This document shows, in pieces, positions 28,217 to 36,676 of a DNA stretch of 64,000 bases. Position numbers and translations under genes: made by a program. The DNA lies in assembly GCA_029260575.1 (NCBI GenBank), contig JAJDDB010000035.1, positions 310,001 through 374,000 of the forward strand, read 5' to 3'. The notes under the pieces are model-generated. The model searched no databases, was not told where the DNA came from, and was given only the letters and a program-made list of their open reading frames with translations. Origin of the DNA: Phycisphaerales bacterium (GTDB lineage Bacteria > Planctomycetota > Phycisphaerae > Phycisphaerales > SM1A02). Numbering within the stretch: the stretch's first letter is position 1; each line of letters begins with the position of its first letter.

Positions 28217-28507
28217 TTACTTTTCAATCAAGCCGAGCAGTTCGCTCTCGCGCATGATCATGTGGCTCGTGCCCTTAATTTCAACTTCGGTGCCGGCGTA
28301 CTTGCCGAACACAACGGTGTCGCCCTTCTTGACCGACGGCTTGACGCGCTCGCCGTTGTCGAGCAGCTTGCCGGGGCCGGTCGCCACGACTTTGCCCTGC
28401 ATGGGCTTTTCCTTGGCGTTTTCCGGAAGGAAAATGCCGCTGGCGGTCTTGGTTTCAGCTTCAAGGGGCTTGATCAGAACACGATCTTCAAGCGGTTTGA
28501 CGGACAT
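28217..28507 (-). CDS. groES: Co-chaperonin GroES
   Basis: The protein has 96 residues, the normal GroES length. It starts 'MSVKPLEDRVLIKPLEAE' and contains the mobile loop 'TASGIFLPENAKEKP' with the hydrophobic Ile-Phe-Leu tripeptide that contacts GroEL. 'GKVVATGPG' and 'VKKGDTVVFGKYAGTEV' follow. It caps the GroEL ring. An ACGGAG lies about 11 bases upstream of the ATG. The gene sits between the two groEL genes and all three are on the minus strand, an unusual order since groES normally comes first. Confidence 0.97.
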   Translation of the reverse strand: MSVKPLEDRVLIKPLEAETKTASGIFLPENAKEKPMQGKVVATGPGKLLDNGERVKPSVKKGDTVVFGKYAGTEVEIKGTSHMIMRESELLGLIEK

Positions 28508-28604
28508 TATTTCGTACTCCGTAATTCGTGAGCGCTGTTGGCTCGAAAGTTCTTCGTATCAATGCGCATGTACTTCTCGCGCAATGTGTTTCATAACGTT
28601 GGGT

Positions 28605-30302
28605 TCAAAATCCCATGCCCGGCATGCCGCCCATTCCACCCATGCCCGGCATGCCGCCGCCCATGCCACCCATTCCACCGTCCATGCCCGGCGCGCCGTG
28701 TGCATGTTCATCTTCATCAGACGGCATGTCGGTAATGATGCAATCCGTCGTCAGCAGCAGACCAGCGACGCTGACTGCGTTCTGCAACGCCGTGCGGTCA
28801 ACCTTGGCCGGAGTGATGACGCCGTCCTTGAGCAGGTCGCCGTATTCAAGCGTGAGCGCGTTGAAACCGAACGTGCCGGTCTTCTCCGCAACCTTGGCAA
28901 CGACAACAGTGCCCTTTTCGCCCGCGTTGTCTGCGATGGTTCGCAGCGGCACGGACAGAGCTTTCTCAACAATATCCACGCCGAACTTCTCATCACCGCG
29001 AACACTCTTGCGCACTTTCTCGAGTGCGCTGATGGCGCGAATGAAACTGACGCCGCCGCCGGGGACGATGCCCTCTTCCACCGCAGCGCGGGTGGCGTGC
29101 AATGCGTCTTCGACGCGTGCTTTCTTTTCTTTGAGTTCCGCTTCGCTGCCTGCGCCGACGTTGATCTGTGCGACGCCGCCAGCCAGCTTTGCCAACCGTT
29201 CCTGCAGCTTTTCGCGATCGTAATCAGAATCGGTAGTGGCGATTTCGTTGCGAATCTGGTCGATGCGGCTCTTGATTGCTGCGGTCGAACCTGCACCTTC
29301 GATAATCGTGGTGTTGTCGGAAGTAATTTCGACCTTCTTGGCCTGACCGAGCTGTTTCATCGACACCTGATCGAGTTCGATGCCGACATCCTTCATGATC
29401 GGCTCCGCGCCGGTCAGCACTGCGATGTCCTGCAGCATATCCTTGCGTCGATCGCCGTACCCCGGAGCTTTGACTGCTGCGACCTGCAGCACGCCGCGGA
29501 GTTTGTTGATGACCAAAGTGGACAGCGCCTCGCCGGTGATGTCTTCTGCGATGATGAGCAGCGGCTTCTTCGCGCCCATGACCTTTTCGAGCAGCGGCAC
29601 AAGTTTCTGCACGCTGTCGATCTTGTCTTCGTGAATCAGCACAAGCGGTTTGTCCAGGCTGACAGTCATTTCATCAGGTTTTGTGACGAAGTTCGGGCTG
29701 AGATAGCCACGGTCAAACTGCATGCCCTCAACGACATCGACGAAGGTTTCCAGGCTCGTGCCTTCTTCGACGGTGATCACGCCGTCCTTGCCAACCTTCT
29801 CGAACGCGTCAGCCATTATCTTTCCAATGGCTTCATCGTTGTTCGCGCTGATGGTTGCAACCGCAGCAATGGTGTCCTTCTTACCAGCCACCGGCTTGGA
29901 CATCGAGCTGATGTGTTCGACAGCGCCTTCGACAGCTTTGCGCATGCCTCGGACGAGTGCATTGGCATCGGCGCCGGCTGCGATGTGACGCAAGCCTGCT
30001 TTGAAAAGCGCTTCTGCAAGGACAGTAGCAGTTGTCGTACCATCGCCAGCATCGTCGCTGGTCTTGCTGGCTGCTTCCTTGACGAGCTGCGCGCCCATGT
30101 TTTCGACTTTGTCGCGGAGTTCGATTTCCTCTGCAACGGTCACGCCGTCCTTGGTGACGGTCGGCCCGCCCCAACTCTTGTCGAGTACGGCGTTGCGGCC
30201 ACGTGGGCCGAGTGTGGACTTCACCGCAGCGGCAAGTTTCTCCACGCCGGCCAGTAGGGCCTTTCGTGCATCTGTGTCAAAGGCAAGTTCCTTGGCGCCC
30301 AT
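28605..30302 (-). CDS. groEL: Chaperonin GroEL, canonical paralogue with Gly-Met tail
   Basis: The protein has 565 residues. '[17 protein letters not shown]', '[16 protein letters not shown]', '[16 protein letters not shown]' and '[15 protein letters not shown]' mark a GroEL with an intact ATPase site. It ends in a Gly/Met-rich tail of about 25 residues ([11 protein letters not shown] repeats), the usual tail inside the ring cavity. It is therefore the likely housekeeping chaperonin. A CGGAGA site precedes the ATG at 30302. The next gene downstream is groES, 97 bases away. No CIRCE element is visible upstream. Confidence 0.97.
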   Translation of the reverse strand: MGAKELAFDTDARKALLAGVEKLAAAVKSTLGPRGRNAVLDKSWGGPTVTKDGVTVAEEIELRDKVENMGAQLVKEAASKTSDDAGDGTTTATVLAEALFKAGLRHIAAGADANALVRGMRKAVEGAVEHISSMSKPVAGKKDTIAAVATISANNDEAIGKIMADAFEKVGKDGVITVEEGTSLETFVDVVEGMQFDRGYLSPNFVTKPDEMTVSLDKPLVLIHEDKIDSVQKLVPLLEKVMGAKKPLLIIAEDITGEALSTLVINKLRGVLQVAAVKAPGYGDRRKDMLQDIAVLTGAEPIMKDVGIELDQVSMKQLGQAKKVEITSDNTTIIEGAGSTAAIKSRIDQIRNEIATTDSDYDREKLQERLAKLAGGVAQINVGAGSEAELKEKKARVEDALHATRAAVEEGIVPGGGVSFIRAISALEKVRKSVRGDEKFGVDIVEKALSVPLRTIADNAGEKGTVVVAKVAEKTGTFGFNALTLEYGDLLKDGVITPAKVDRTALQNAVSVAGLLLTTDCIITDMPSDEDEHAHGAPGMDGGMGGMGGGMPGMGGMGGMPGMGF

Positions 30303-30555
30303 AAGTGCTGTCTCCGAATCTTCAGAATTCTTGAGGTGTCGGGGATTGATTCATTCACAACCAGCCGGGCGGGCAACATTGCGGTGCAGCCATAGCCTTT
30401 CGGTCCATGCCAGAAGAATGACCAAAACCCGCGCCAGAAAACCCACCAGCCATGCGATCGTCGTAATTAATTGAAAAATAGACACTTACGTCGATTTCTA
30501 ACTCGCACATCCAAGCAGCACATCTGACAGTCAGCGACACCAGACCGGTCCTATC

Positions 30556-30570
30556 CTGCCATCGTGGCAG
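30556..30570. repeat. Perfect hairpin between groEL and the zinc-ribbon membrane gene
   Basis: CTGCCA and TGGCAG flank three bases. It lies 8 bases beyond the stop codon of the minus-strand gene at 30578. No T-run follows. The rest of the 275-base gap (30303-30577) shows no gene; the groEL promoter must lie here or beyond. Confidence 0.35.
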
Positions 30571-30577
30571 TGTCGAA

Positions 30578-31639
30578 CTACATTTGGTCAGTCGTGCCGG
30601 TTTGCCTGGTTTGGGTCGATGACACATTCGAATTGGCCGCGTCATCGTGAACCCTCCGCGCTGCTATCTCCAGCCGATCCGCTTTCGTGTCCAGATTCGG
30701 CATGCGCGTATCCGTAGGAATCGAAGGCTTCGGCGGCAAGAGCAACTCATCAAGCGTAGGCGGCTGCTTGCGCAGAGCACTTCGAATCCACAACATGTTC
30801 ATCAGCAGATACCCCAGCCCGACCACCAGCATGAGATAACTGATTGCGACCATCACCATGCTGAGGCTCGACCAGAATCCCTCGGACGGCCAGACCCCGC
30901 GTGGAATCTGTTCGAGCACCAGCCCCAGCCCCACGAACCCGAGCACAGCGATAAGGCCGTGTACGTTTTGTCGGCCATCGCGTGCTGTCCGGTATTGCCG
31001 ACTGCGCTGCCCGATCAGTCGAAGTACGCCCTGTAACCCAACAAGCGCGATGATGAGAAAGAAGATCAGCGAGAGACCGATCGCCAGTTCAAAACCATCG
31101 GACCACGACTGCGGCAGGCGAAGCTGCAGCGTGCTGGCAAACGTCAGTTCGAGCATCGCAAGTCCGCTGAACACAAGCCCGACAAACAACAACCGAAGAT
31201 CGCGGCGCACAATGCCGGATTCATTCACATTCCGTGGCGGCGAGAGCCGCCACACCGCACCCAGCGCCGAAAGCACAAGCAGCGATGCCAGCAGCCGAGG
31301 TTGCGGCGGAACCCACCCGGACAAAGAGCCAATCTGATTGTGAAACACCCGATCAAGCCACGATGCCGTCGGCCGAGCCACCCACAAAATGCTCGCACAC
31401 AAACTCGCAGCAACCAGCCAGAGCATTGCCCCCCCGACAGCTTTGGGGTTGCGCAGTTGCGGCAGCCGAGTGCCTTCCGGATCGGTGGCATGCTGCACAC
31501 TGGCCCATATGCTGAGGCCGCATTCCGGGCATAAACCCGAAGCATTCAAGCCGCGCAGCTCGTATCCACACTGTCGACACTTCAACGATGTGGCGACGAT
31601 ACCGTGTCCGTAGATTCCCCGAGCGTGTCTCTGGTCCAC
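30578..31639 (-). CDS. Zinc-ribbon multi-pass membrane protein
   Basis: The protein has 353 residues from a GTG at 31639. The N-terminus carries a CxxC ribbon: 'LKCRQCGYELRGLNASGLC' then 'PECG', a type common in planctomycete membrane proteins. Six or seven hydrophobic helices follow, including 'AMLWLVAASLCASILWVA', 'RLLASLLVLSALGAVW', 'LLFVGLVFSGLAMLELTF' and 'MVMVAISYLMLVVGLGYLLMNML'. The C-terminus is hydrophilic. Its function is unknown. The frame is open up to 31741, but the GTG at 31639 has an AGGTGG about 4 bases before it and avoids overlap with the moxR promoter. It is divergent from moxR. Confidence 0.72.
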   Translation of the reverse strand: MDQRHARGIYGHGIVATSLKCRQCGYELRGLNASGLCPECGLSIWASVQHATDPEGTRLPQLRNPKAVGGAMLWLVAASLCASILWVARPTASWLDRVFHNQIGSLSGWVPPQPRLLASLLVLSALGAVWRLSPPRNVNESGIVRRDLRLLFVGLVFSGLAMLELTFASTLQLRLPQSWSDGFELAIGLSLIFFLIIALVGLQGVLRLIGQRSRQYRTARDGRQNVHGLIAVLGFVGLGLVLEQIPRGVWPSEGFWSSLSMVMVAISYLMLVVGLGYLLMNMLWIRSALRKQPPTLDELLLPPKPSIPTDTRMPNLDTKADRLEIAARRVHDDAANSNVSSTQTRQTGTTDQM

Positions 31640-31711
31640 TGACCACCTGCCTGCCGCCCCACGCGGTATTCGTCCGCCGATTGACCTTGGGAGTAATCGG
31701 TCTTCCAGCCT

Positions 31712-31720
31712 TGTTATACT
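31712..31720 (+). promoter_or_regulatory. Candidate extended -10 promoter of moxR
   Basis: TGTTATACT (TG, one base, TATACT) lies 55 bases before the moxR ATG. No good -35 hexamer is visible at the right distance. Confidence 0.4.
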
Positions 31721-31775
31721 CGCCGACCCCTTCGGCCGCACGATTGCAGTCGATCATCTCTGACGGATTCGCTAC

Positions 31776-32708
31776 ATGGCTCACGACGCGATCGAGCGAC
31801 TTCGCTCCAACATCACCAATGTGTACATGGGCAATTCTGCCGCTGTCGATCGGCTCATCGTCTGCATGCTCGCGCGCGGACACGTGCTCATCGAAGATGT
31901 GCCCGGCGTCGGCAAGACCGTCCTCGCACGCGCCATGGCCACATCCCTTGCCTGCAGCTTCGCGCGCATACAAGGTACGCCAGACCTTATGCCGACCGAC
32001 ATCATCGGCATCTCTGTCTACAACCGCGAACGCAGCGACTTCGATTTCAAGCCCGGACCGATCTTCAACAACATCATCCTGGCAGATGAAATCAACCGCA
32101 CAACGCCGCGCACACAGTCCGCGCTGCTGGAAGCAATGAGTGAATCGAACGTGACAGTCGATGGTGAGCCGCACCAGCTTCCAGAACCGTTCATGGTTAT
32201 CGCCACGCAGAACCCATATGAATTTGAAGGCACATACTTCCTGCCGGAGAATCAACTCGACCGATTCCTGATGCGGCTGAGTTTGGGCTATCCCGCTCCA
32301 GATGACGAATCGCGAATCATTCGCCAACAGCCGGCTCGGACGACGCTGACCCAGCTTTCGCCTGTCATGTCGGCAAGCGATGTGCTCGGACTCCAAGAGG
32401 AAGTCGACGCAGTCAATCTCGATCAAGCGCTCGTGGACTACATCATCAATCTCTCTGCAGCGACGCGCGACAACGAAGATCTGCAAGTCGGCATCAGTCC
32501 ACGCGGTTCGCTTGCGATTGCCCAGGCTGCTCGCGCCACCGCTGTCATGAACAGCCGGGAGTACTGCATTCCCGAAGACATCGTGTCGAACGTTCTTCCC
32601 GTGTGCGCCCATCGCATTATCAGCAAGACCTATATGCATGCGGGAGATTCGGTGACAACCCGGCGAATCATGCAGCAAGTACTCGAAACCGTGCCGAGCC
32701 CGGCGTAA
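31776..32708 (+). CDS. MoxR-family AAA+ ATPase
   Basis: The protein has 310 residues. Walker A is DVPGVGKT at residues 41-48, Walker B is ILADEIN at 101-107 and sensor 1 'VIATQNP' is at 141-147. 'LDRFLMRLSLGYP' and the C-terminal lid with 'SPRGSLAIAQAARA' complete the MoxR pattern. MoxR ATPases act as chaperones that assemble metal enzymes or control von Willebrand domain proteins. They are usually followed by DUF58 and VWA genes. Here the next gene is an unrelated membrane protein, so the partner is not nearby. It is divergent from the zinc-ribbon membrane gene. Confidence 0.95.
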   Translation: MAHDAIERLRSNITNVYMGNSAAVDRLIVCMLARGHVLIEDVPGVGKTVLARAMATSLACSFARIQGTPDLMPTDIIGISVYNRERSDFDFKPGPIFNNIILADEINRTTPRTQSALLEAMSESNVTVDGEPHQLPEPFMVIATQNPYEFEGTYFLPENQLDRFLMRLSLGYPAPDDESRIIRQQPARTTLTQLSPVMSASDVLGLQEEVDAVNLDQALVDYIINLSAATRDNEDLQVGISPRGSLAIAQAARATAVMNSREYCIPEDIVSNVLPVCAHRIISKTYMHAGDSVTTRRIMQQVLETVPSPA

Positions 32709-32864
32709 TCAGAGGACAGGATTCGCACACGAGGCCGCTGCCTCCAAGCGCCGCGGCGGGAAGCGCGTTGCTCCGCATTCCCGGATTTCCTGATACAGAC
32801 GCCGGTTCGCCAACGTCCCAATAATAAATCGCATTGCAGATGGCCCGGCAGTTCGGATTCGCCG

Positions 32865-33890
32865 ATGATGATTGGCACGCCCCGCCGGCCCGCGCCCGCA
32901 GATGGAGCCACAGCACTGACGAGTGAACTCGAACAGATGAGCAAGCTGGTTCGATATCCCACGCCCCGACCGGTCGGTCAGACTCGAACCCGGGTCGTTG
33001 TTGTTCGCCAGCCGATTCGTTCGGTCGGCACATCCGCACAGGGAGATCGGCTGCCGGTGCGCCTTGCGCTTGGGGTGATCGTAAGCTTCGCAATACTCGC
33101 AGGCGTCTGGCTGCTCGGCGCGCTTGGGCATCACCTTGGATATGCCAGCGCACTGCGCGTACCTGAGTTATCACTCGAACCATTCAGCGCGCTGGCAAAC
33201 GGCGCGCGAATGCTCGTCACAGCTCCGGTCACAGTCATCCAGGCAGGCATGACGTACTCGCTGTGGTTGATACTGGCGTTTGTCGCAATGATTCTGCCCG
33301 CAGCCGGGCTCGCAGCAGCCAAGCCGCTCGTGCCCGGCGGCCCGCGTCAACCACAGCTCGGCGTCGTGTTCTCGCACATCGGCGCAATCGCAGCATGCAT
33401 CTCCGCGCTGCTCGTCGTGTGGTGGTCCGCATCACCCGCCCGGCGCGCCATGATCGAACCGTTGCCATTGCAGATCGATCTCGCGCCGAACTGGCTGCAG
33501 CAGTGGCGGGCCGCATCCGGCTTTGACACGATTGCAGTCATCGCAACAGCACTGTGGGTCGTGCTCATGTTCAGACTAGCGATTCCCACATGGCTCAAGG
33601 CGCTCGCCACCACCGCAAGTCTTGCCGCTGCAGTTATTGCGTTTGCGTGTTTCGCAACAACCGCGGGCTGCGTCACCGGCATGCAGACAGGCCGCTCCGT
33701 AAGCGTTTTTCAGGATCAACCGAACACCACGCACCTGCTGCTCGGTTCAACGCGACAGCAGATCGCAACCGCAAAGATTGAAGCCGGCAATGTCATTGTC
33801 CAACTTCGCAATCGACCATCACAAATCGATGTCACCGCCAGCCTGTCGATGGATGAATTCCTGATCGATGCGCAGTCGCCGATTCAGTAA
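32865..33890 (+). CDS. Unknown multi-pass membrane protein
   Basis: The protein has 341 residues from the first ATG; a second ATG 24 codons later (32937) is also possible. A basic, Pro-rich N-terminus of about 60 residues is followed by about five hydrophobic helices: 'LALGVIVSFAILAGVWLLGALG', 'SLWLILAFVAMILPAAGLAAA', 'HIGAIAACISALLVVWW', 'TIAVIATALWVVLMFRLAI' and 'LATTASLAAAVIAFACFA'. The C-terminal 75 residues are extra-membrane and contain 'TTHLLLGSTRQQIATAKIEAGNVIVQL'. I do not recognise the family. It follows moxR by 156 bases and is convergent with the PH-domain gene. Confidence 0.68.
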   Translation: MMIGTPRRPAPADGATALTSELEQMSKLVRYPTPRPVGQTRTRVVVVRQPIRSVGTSAQGDRLPVRLALGVIVSFAILAGVWLLGALGHHLGYASALRVPELSLEPFSALANGARMLVTAPVTVIQAGMTYSLWLILAFVAMILPAAGLAAAKPLVPGGPRQPQLGVVFSHIGAIAACISALLVVWWSASPARRAMIEPLPLQIDLAPNWLQQWRAASGFDTIAVIATALWVVLMFRLAIPTWLKALATTASLAAAVIAFACFATTAGCVTGMQTGRSVSVFQDQPNTTHLLLGSTRQQIATAKIEAGNVIVQLRNRPSQIDVTASLSMDEFLIDAQSPIQ

Positions 33891-33903
33891 TCCCTGCATG
33901 TGA

Positions 33904-34551
33904 TTATCGATTGCGGCCGTACTTTCGAATCGCGTCATTGACGATGCGATGCACCGAGTACGGTCGGCGGATCATAACCCAGAATGCATCGAACACATCA
34001 CTGCCACTTGTGGCAAAGCCGATCGTTCCCAGGCCGAAGAAACGTTCGCGCATCGTTGCAAAGATGCTCGTGTGTTGAATATTCTTGAGCTGTGCTTCAA
34101 AGACCATCACGCGCAGCACGCCCATCCGCCGAATGACCCTGCGATCTGTCAGCACATACAGCCGCGACCACCATTCAAGCAATTGCCAGCCGAGACGGAT
34201 CGCGGCAAGTCCGATTCCCAGGGTAAATGCCTGCGTGTCGTTCCACCCAATCCACGAAAACCGTGCAACATATGCCAACGCAAATGTCAGGAGCGCGATC
34301 AACATCAACGACCCAGCCGAGGCGAGCGGAATGTACAGCAGGCTCGGCCGAATCAGCAGCACGATGATCTCATCATCGCCAATGAGATCAGCCGGCAGCA
34401 TGGCCTGAGCGCGAGTTGCCCCCAGTTCCATCTCGCCGGTGTTCAGCGATACATCTCCGGAATGTCTCATGCGCTTTGATGACACTTCGTGCTCTTGGTA
34501 TCGGCATCTCGCGGTCGGTGGCTGTTGTTCGCCAGTTTCTACAGCGTTCAC
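33904..34551 (-). CDS. Membrane protein with a bacterial PH (bPH2/DUF304-like) domain
   Basis: The protein has 215 residues. Two hydrophobic helices ('SLLYIPLASAGSLMLIALLTFALAYVA' and 'AFTLGIGLAAIRLGWQLLEWW') precede a C-terminal domain starting 'LYVLTDRRVIRRMGVLRVMVFEAQLKNIQHTSI', the strand pattern of bacterial PH domains of the DUF304 type. The start is a GTG that overlaps the hpt stop by 4 bases (GTGA), so it is coupled to hpt. Such proteins are of unknown function, perhaps in membrane stress. An internal ATG at 34470 is an alternative. Confidence 0.72.
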   Translation of the reverse strand: MNAVETGEQQPPTARCRYQEHEVSSKRMRHSGDVSLNTGEMELGATRAQAMLPADLIGDDEIIVLLIRPSLLYIPLASAGSLMLIALLTFALAYVARFSWIGWNDTQAFTLGIGLAAIRLGWQLLEWWSRLYVLTDRRVIRRMGVLRVMVFEAQLKNIQHTSIFATMRERFFGLGTIGFATSGSDVFDAFWVMIRRPYSVHRIVNDAIRKYGRNR

Positions 34552-35153
34552 AACGCCTCGCGTCGAAGGCAGCCGACCTCCGGCAGGTTGCGGTAGTAAT
34601 GGTCGTAATCCAATCCATACCCGACAACAAACTCATCCGGAATATCGAAACCAACGTACTCGCATGATGTCTGCATCGCAGAGTCAATCTGTTTGCGCAA
34701 CAACACACATGCTCGAACCGACAGCGGCTTGCGCTTCATCAATTCTTCACGAATCATACGGATCGTCTTGCCCGAATCGAGAATGTCATCAACGATCAGC
34801 ACGTGTTTGCCAGCTACATGTTCGGGCAACATTCCGCTGAGCGTCACCCCCTGGCTGGACGTTGCCTTGCCCGGATAGCTGCTGACTGTCACAACATCCA
34901 ATCGCATTTTCTGTGGCAATTCACGAATCAAGTCAGCTACGAAGATGATGCTGCCGGTGAGAATCGGCACCAGCACAATCTCCGCACCGGGGCCGAGTTG
35001 ATCGAGATCACGGGCAATCTCCGCGCCAAGCTCGCGAATACGCTCCGCAATCTGCTCGCGGCTGATCAGCACTCGATCAACATCTACGGAGACGCGCGGC
35101 GCTCGACCACGGGACTCCGGCGAATCAGATGATTTGACGTTTCCGCGCGACAT
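34548..35153 (-). CDS. hpt: Hypoxanthine phosphoribosyltransferase
   Basis: The protein has 201 residues, about 20 longer at the N-terminus than usual. 'LVPILTGSIIFVADLIREL' and 'VSSYPGKATSSQGV' precede the PRPP-binding motif 'HVLIVDDILDSGKT'. 'CEYVGFDIPDEFVVGYGLDY' is the purine-binding tail. The enzyme salvages hypoxanthine and guanine with PRPP. A TATGAT box ends 8 bases before the ATG and no Shine-Dalgarno site is visible, so its mRNA may be leaderless. The PH-domain gene is coupled downstream. Confidence 0.96.
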   Translation of the reverse strand: MSRGNVKSSDSPESRGRAPRVSVDVDRVLISREQIAERIRELGAEIARDLDQLGPGAEIVLVPILTGSIIFVADLIRELPQKMRLDVVTVSSYPGKATSSQGVTLSGMLPEHVAGKHVLIVDDILDSGKTIRMIREELMKRKPLSVRACVLLRKQIDSAMQTSCEYVGFDIPDEFVVGYGLDYDHYYRNLPEVGCLRREAL

Positions 35154-35161
35154 AGACGCAC

Positions 35162-35167
35162 ATCATA
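35162..35167 (-). promoter_or_regulatory. Candidate -10 box (TATGAT) of hpt
   Basis: TATGAT on the minus strand ends 8 bases before the hpt ATG. There is no clear -35. Confidence 0.4.
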
Positions 35168-35182
35168 CGTGCAATCGGCCGC

Positions 35183-36637
35183 TCAGCCGATGAACAGCGT
35201 TGTTAACGCCAGCAGCGTCGTAAACGACACCGCGTCGGTCACCATGATCAGGAAGATTGCTGAGGATTGAGCCGGATCAAACCCGAGGCGGCGCATCAGC
35301 AGCGGAATCCCGCTGCCGGCCAGCGTTCCCACCCCCATGGCAACCATCGCGGCAATACCTGCAACCAATCCGATGCGCCATGTAGCGCTCTCAATGAAAT
35401 TCGAAAGCGCGGTGACAATTGCCATGATCCCGATGCCCAGCGCCACCCCGCTCAACAGCCCGACCGCCCCCTCGCGGGCGATCAACGGCATAATGCGTTC
35501 CGGGCGCACTTCATTAAGCACAATGCCGCGCAACGTGACCGCCAAAGCCTGATGGCCGGCATTACCCACCAGCGCCGCAATCACCGGCAACAAAAACGCG
35601 AGCACCGGATGTGCTTTGATCAGATCTTCACCAACAAGTACCGCAGCACCCGCAAAACACGTAAACAGCAAACTGAGACCCAACCACGGGAATCGGCCGC
35701 GCAGCTTTGTCCGCAGATCCGAATACACTGCTTCACCAGCACCCGCGCCGACTGTCTTCTGCACGTCTTCGGTTTGTTCTGCGCGAATAGTGTCAATGAT
35801 GTCGTCAACAGTCACAATGCCCAGCAGCCGATCCTGCGCATCAACAACCGCGAGCATGTAATAGTCGTAACGATCAAATATCGCAGCGACTTCTTCCCGA
35901 TCCGTCTCCACGCGCACCGCCTTGACGGATTTTTCCATGATGTCCGCAAGTAGTGCATTCGGATGATTGAGCAGCAGTTCGCGCAGACCGACCACGCCGA
36001 CAAGATGATCCTGATCATCAACCACCATCAGATGCTGCATATCACGCGGCAATGCAGCGCCGCGAAGTTCTTCAATCGCTTGCGCAACGGATAAATGATC
36101 GCGCAATGCGGTAAATTCAATCGTCATCAACCCGCCGGCAGAATCGACGTCATACCGTGCGAGCCGTCGAAGCTGCGCTGCTTCACGGGCGGGAATCGAC
36201 GCAAGCAGATGATCGCGATCATGGTGATCAAGCCCCTGCAACAGGTCCGCTGCATCGTCAGGTGCCATGACTTCCAGCAGGTGCGACGCGTACTCGTCCT
36301 TGCCTTCGGTGATGAGGTCCTGCACAACGCTGATCGCCAGCGGGCGATTCATCTCCGACAACGTCAGCGCCGCTGCGTCATCTTCCATTTCCTCGATCAA
36401 CTCGCGGCGATGGTCATCTTCCAGCGCTTCAAGCGTGTCCGCAGCGTCCGCAGCTTCCTGCTGCTCGACCAGATCCGCAAGTACTTCAACATCGATCGTG
36501 TGCGCAATGGCTTCAGCAACCGCCGCATCCTGCGGAGACTGATCACTTGGATCAGTCACCAGCCCGGAATCCTGCGATTCAAGCGGTACGCCGGTTACAT
36601 CCGGTTGATCTTCAGACTGTTGGCGTTCATCGGCCAT
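35183..36637 (-). CDS. mgtE: Magnesium transporter MgtE
   Basis: The protein has 484 residues. The N domain shows repeated 'APDDAADLLQGLDHHDRDHLLA' helices. Two CBS domains follow: 'MTIEFTALRDHLSVAQAIEEL' to 'VVDDQDHLVGVVGLRELLL' and 'RYDYYMLAVVDAQDRLLGIVTVDDII'. The C-terminal part has five membrane helices with the pore region 'ALVGNAGHQALAVTLRGI'. MgtE is a gated Mg2+ channel in the cytoplasmic membrane, closed by Mg2+ bound to the N and CBS domains. The first 45 residues are acidic and disordered, an extension on the family. A TACACT box ends 6 bases before the ATG and no ribosome site is visible. Confidence 0.96.
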   Translation of the reverse strand: MADERQQSEDQPDVTGVPLESQDSGLVTDPSDQSPQDAAVAEAIAHTIDVEVLADLVEQQEAADAADTLEALEDDHRRELIEEMEDDAAALTLSEMNRPLAISVVQDLITEGKDEYASHLLEVMAPDDAADLLQGLDHHDRDHLLASIPAREAAQLRRLARYDVDSAGGLMTIEFTALRDHLSVAQAIEELRGAALPRDMQHLMVVDDQDHLVGVVGLRELLLNHPNALLADIMEKSVKAVRVETDREEVAAIFDRYDYYMLAVVDAQDRLLGIVTVDDIIDTIRAEQTEDVQKTVGAGAGEAVYSDLRTKLRGRFPWLGLSLLFTCFAGAAVLVGEDLIKAHPVLAFLLPVIAALVGNAGHQALAVTLRGIVLNEVRPERIMPLIAREGAVGLLSGVALGIGIMAIVTALSNFIESATWRIGLVAGIAAMVAMGVGTLAGSGIPLLMRRLGFDPAQSSAIFLIMVTDAVSFTTLLALTTLFIG

Positions 36638-36643
36638 GGCAAC

Positions 36644-36649
36644 AGTGTA
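36644..36649 (-). promoter_or_regulatory. Candidate -10 box (TACACT) of mgtE
   Basis: TACACT on the minus strand ends 6 bases before the mgtE ATG. No Shine-Dalgarno site is present between them. Confidence 0.4.
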
Positions 36650-36676
36650 CCGGCCGGCGAAGATGGCAATAATATG

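Noticed and set aside
28254-30257. Open frame of 667 codons on the plus strand
   Set aside because: It is antisense to groEL/groES and has no motif. The codon pattern of the conserved gene explains it.
30303-30640. CIRCE (HrcA) operator before groEL
   Set aside because: TTAGCACTC-N9-GAGTGCTAA is absent here and before groES, dnaJ and the second groEL.
31353-32678. Open frame of 441 codons on the minus strand
   Set aside because: It is antisense to moxR, whose Walker motifs are certain.
32709-32780. tRNA-like end on the minus strand (GTGCGAATCC)
   Set aside because: The T-arm stem does not pair and no acceptor or anticodon arm can be drawn.
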